NCBI GenBank assembly: GCA_017461825.1
Contig: JAFTXB010000141.1
Coordinates: 1 to 6,733 of the forward strand
Reading direction: 5' to 3'
Length of the DNA: 6,733 nt
From: Clostridia bacterium
GTDB lineage: Bacteria; Bacillota; Clostridia; Oscillospirales; CAG-272
Shown here: positions 5,883 to 6,733 of the stretch, piece by piece
How the letters are laid out: each line of letters starts with the position of its first letter
How positions within the stretch are numbered: position 1 is the first letter of the stretch
Notes under the pieces: generated by a model
Told to the model about the DNA's origin: nothing
Seen by the model: only the letters and a program-made list of their open reading frames with translations
Databases searched by the model: none
Program-made: the position numbers and the translations under genes

Positions 5883-6397
5883 GTGGAGACTGTTACTTGC
5901 CGCCCGTGAATGGGCCAGGCTCACTGATCGTTAACTGTTCGCCTAACATATCTTCTTTAAGTTGATTTGCAATATACTCCGCAATTCGGCTCTCGTTCTT
6001 TCCTACCGTATCCACGTAGTATCCCTTGCACCAAAATTCTCGATTCCTATACTTATATTTCAATTCGCCGAATTGCTCATATAACATCGTGCTGCTTTTA
6101 CCTTTCAAGTATCCCATGAAACTCGATACAGAAATTTTTGGCGGTATTTCTACCAGCATATGTATATGGTCGGGACACACTTCTGCTTCTATGATCCGTA
6201 CACCTTTCCATTCACATAATTGCCTTAATATCTTTCCTATTGCTTCTCGTTTTTCATAATAAAAAACTTTTCGCCGATATTTTGGGATAAATACAATATC
6301 GTACTTGCAATTCCACTTCGTATGTGATAAACTATTTACGTCATTTATGCTCATCTTAAATGACCTCCTTTGCTATTTTTATTTGTGCAGTTGGCAG
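5872..6397. repeat. 11-bp inverted repeat bracketing tnpA
   Basis: CTGCCAACTGC at 5872-5882 is exactly complementary to GCAGTTGGCAG at 6387-6397. One copy lies just after the tnpA stop and the other in the tnpA leader, so the two ends of the mRNA can pair. The arms are the terminal 11 bases of the stated interval. The leader copy can also fold locally into GTGCGG/CTGCAC, giving competing structures. Confidence 0.55.
5893..6354 (-). CDS. tnpA: IS200-type HUH/Y1 transposase TnpA
   Basis: A complete 153-residue transposase that cuts and rejoins single-stranded DNA at the element ends through a 5'-phosphotyrosine link, acting as a dimer. Seen: IVFIPKYRRKVFY (20-32, typical N-terminal strand); CPDHIHMLVEIPP (60-72), with the HUH metal-binding pair H63 and H65; SSFMGYLKGKSS (77-88); FWCKGYYVDTVGKN (107-120); and YIANQ (127-131), with the catalytic tyrosine Y127 and metal-coordinating Q131 on the last helix. 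All catalytic residues are present and the length is normal, so the gene looks functional. ATG at 6354 has a strong AAAGGAGG (6364-6371) 9 bases upstream. Expression is probably held low by leader RNA structure. It points the same way as the glycosyltransferase downstream. Confidence 0.96.
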   Translation of the reverse strand: MSINDVNSLSHTKWNCKYDIVFIPKYRRKVFYYEKREAIGKILRQLCEWKGVRIIEAEVCPDHIHMLVEIPPKISVSSFMGYLKGKSSTMLYEQFGELKYKYRNREFWCKGYYVDTVGKNESRIAEYIANQLKEDMLGEQLTISEPGPFTGGK

Positions 6398-6436
6398 CCG
6401 CACTTCTATTATACAGCAAAGGAGTTGTTATGTCAT
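6360..6436 (-). promoter_or_regulatory. Anti-ribosome-binding-site foldback active only in read-through RNA
   Basis: In minus-strand RNA, CTCCTTTGCT (6424-6415) is the exact complement of AGCAAAGGAG (6374-6365), which contains the tnpA Shine-Dalgarno sequence. The stem continues with ATGAC (6436-6432) against GTCAT (6364-6360) after a 7-base bulge. The 5' arm lies in the promoter, upstream of the predicted start, so the native mRNA lacks it. Only RNA entering from outside the element could form this 15-bp stem. IS10 and IS50 are known to use the same logic; its use here is inference. Confidence 0.6.
6408..6436 (-). promoter_or_regulatory. tnpA promoter inside the insertion sequence
   Basis: On the minus strand ATGACA (6436-6431, five of six consensus bases) and TATAAT (6413-6408) are 17 bases apart. 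The start is expected near 6401-6403, so the mRNA would begin at the small leader hairpin GTGCGG/CTGCAC (about 6403-6385). The spacer contains the sequence complementary to the tnpA ribosome binding site. Confidence 0.72.
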
Positions 6437-6459
6437 TATCAACTATGTAATTCTTACCG

Positions 6460-6482
6460 AACCACGCGTCTAACGCGTGGTT
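6460..6482. repeat. IS200 left-end hairpin
   Basis: AACCACGCGT (6460-6469) pairs perfectly with ACGCGTGGTT (6473-6482) around a CTA loop, a 10-bp stem. It lies upstream of the tnpA promoter and, on the tnpA strand, is preceded by AA, giving the same AAAACCAC start as the right-end hairpin. It is the expected TnpA-binding end structure. Confidence 0.85.
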
Positions 6483-6491
6483 TTACTATAC

Positions 6492-6526
6492 AAAAAAGCA
6501 CCGACGAACGGTCGCTCATCGGTGCT
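6492..6526 (-). terminator. Rho-independent terminator after the TIGR03943-like gene
   Basis: On the minus strand AGCACCGA (6526-6519) pairs with TCGGTGCT (6504-6497) around 14 bases that include a small inner CGA/TCG stem. It is followed by six Ts (6497-6492). It sits 12 bases after the stop codon at 6539. The insertion sequence begins immediately downstream of the T-run. Confidence 0.88.
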
Positions 6527-6538
6527 CCTGGGTCATTT

Positions 6539-6733
6539 TCAATAAAAGGTTGCCACTTCCTGAGCGGGCGGAACGGCAAACTCGGATTTCGAAACGTAAA
6601 GCACAGGCCCCACTCCGCGGTAAAGTTTGTGCTTTTCCACTCGGATCTTGCCCGTCAGCGTCACCCAATCGCGCGTTTTGAGGCTTGTGGGCTCGGAAAA
6701 GATACAGACCAACGGATGGTAGGCAATGTCATC
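6539..6733 (-). CDS. C-terminal end of a TIGR03943/DUF1980 (YcgQ-like) protein
   Basis: Only the last 64 residues are in the window; the rest lies beyond the right edge. The fragment starts DDIAYHPLVCIF, then DWVTLTGKIRVEKHKLYRGV (about 28-47), then GPVLYVSKSEFAVPPAQEVATFY. The pattern of an Asp pair, a WVxLTGxI strand, a PVL strand and an ending in aromatic-Tyr resembles the soluble C-terminal domain of the TIGR03943/DUF1980 (B. subtilis YcgQ) membrane proteins. These usually pair with a YcgR-type permease; their function is not well established. The assignment is from remembered family pattern and is moderate. The frame is open to the window edge, ends at TGA (6541-6539), and is followed at once by a terminator, which supports a real gene. 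Confidence 0.6.
   Translation of the reverse strand, partial: DDIAYHPLVCIFSEPTSLKTRDWVTLTGKIRVEKHKLYRGVGPVLYVSKSEFAVPPAQEVATFY

Larger units (their letters stand above)
5794..6482 (-). mobile_element. IS200-type insertion sequence (IS200/IS605 family, tnpA only)
   Basis: About 690 bp, the normal size for an IS200-type element. It holds one Y1 transposase gene and GC-rich hairpins at both ends (5794-5812 and 6460-6482), with no terminal inverted repeats and no TnpB gene. On the transposase strand both hairpins begin with AAAACCAC, as expected for ends recognised by the same TnpA. These elements move as single strands without target duplication. The exact cleavage sites lie a few bases outside the hairpins and cannot be fixed here, so the boundaries are approximate. 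The intact gene, promoter and ends suggest a recently active copy. Confidence 0.9.

Noticed and set aside
1..6733. CRISPR array, tRNA, rRNA, TnpB or defence genes
   Set aside because: I found no regularly spaced repeats, no cloverleaf-like sequence, no second gene in the insertion sequence, and no defence-associated motifs.

Overview
The window looks like chromosome from a low-GC-lineage Gram-positive anaerobe of the class Clostridia, probably a gut Oscillospirales- or Christensenellales-like bacterium. The grounds are a fused SecD-SecF protein, an ECF-type vitamin transporter next to type III pantothenate kinase, a Firmicutes-type GT4 lipid glucosyltransferase-like gene, and consensus sigma-A promoters with strong AGGAGG-type ribosome binding sites. 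The genes use many GC-ending codons, while the intergenic regions are AT-rich. The taxonomic placement is inference.

Layout. Positions 1-677 (minus) hold most of coaX, running off the left edge. Positions 699-1289 (minus) hold an ECF substrate-binding membrane protein, probably for pantothenate or a related vitamin. The two genes are 21 bp apart and share a perfect promoter (1344-1372) whose -35 box overlaps the stop codon of the next gene, a flavin reductase-like protein (1369-1881, minus). Positions 1903-2180 contain no credible gene. This stretch is bounded by imperfect terminal inverted repeats and packed with hairpins, which suggests a MITE or another structured repeat. A second perfect promoter (2196-2224, plus) drives secDF (2271-4511), a 746-residue fused SecDF. 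secDF converges with a GT4 glycosyltransferase (4530-5753, minus), and their shared terminator hairpin lies inside the 3' end of the glycosyltransferase reading frame.

Positions about 5794-6482 are a complete IS200-type insertion sequence. It has a 153-residue HUH/Y1 transposase, end hairpins, its own promoter, and a leader that would fold over the ribosome binding site only in read-through RNA. The element sits between the glycosyltransferase start and the terminator (6492-6526) of the last gene, which is the C-terminal 64 residues of what looks like a TIGR03943/DUF1980 (YcgQ-like) membrane protein (6539-6733, minus).

Function. The left block imports and phosphorylates a coenzyme A precursor, the centre drives protein export, and the right block makes or modifies envelope glycolipid. 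I found no defence system, CRISPR array, tRNA or rRNA, and no wholly new system. The points most worth a second look are the insertion sequence's built-in guard against outside transcription, the MITE-like element, and substitutions of normally conserved acidic residues in SecF (Asp to Ala) and CoaX (Asp to Asn).
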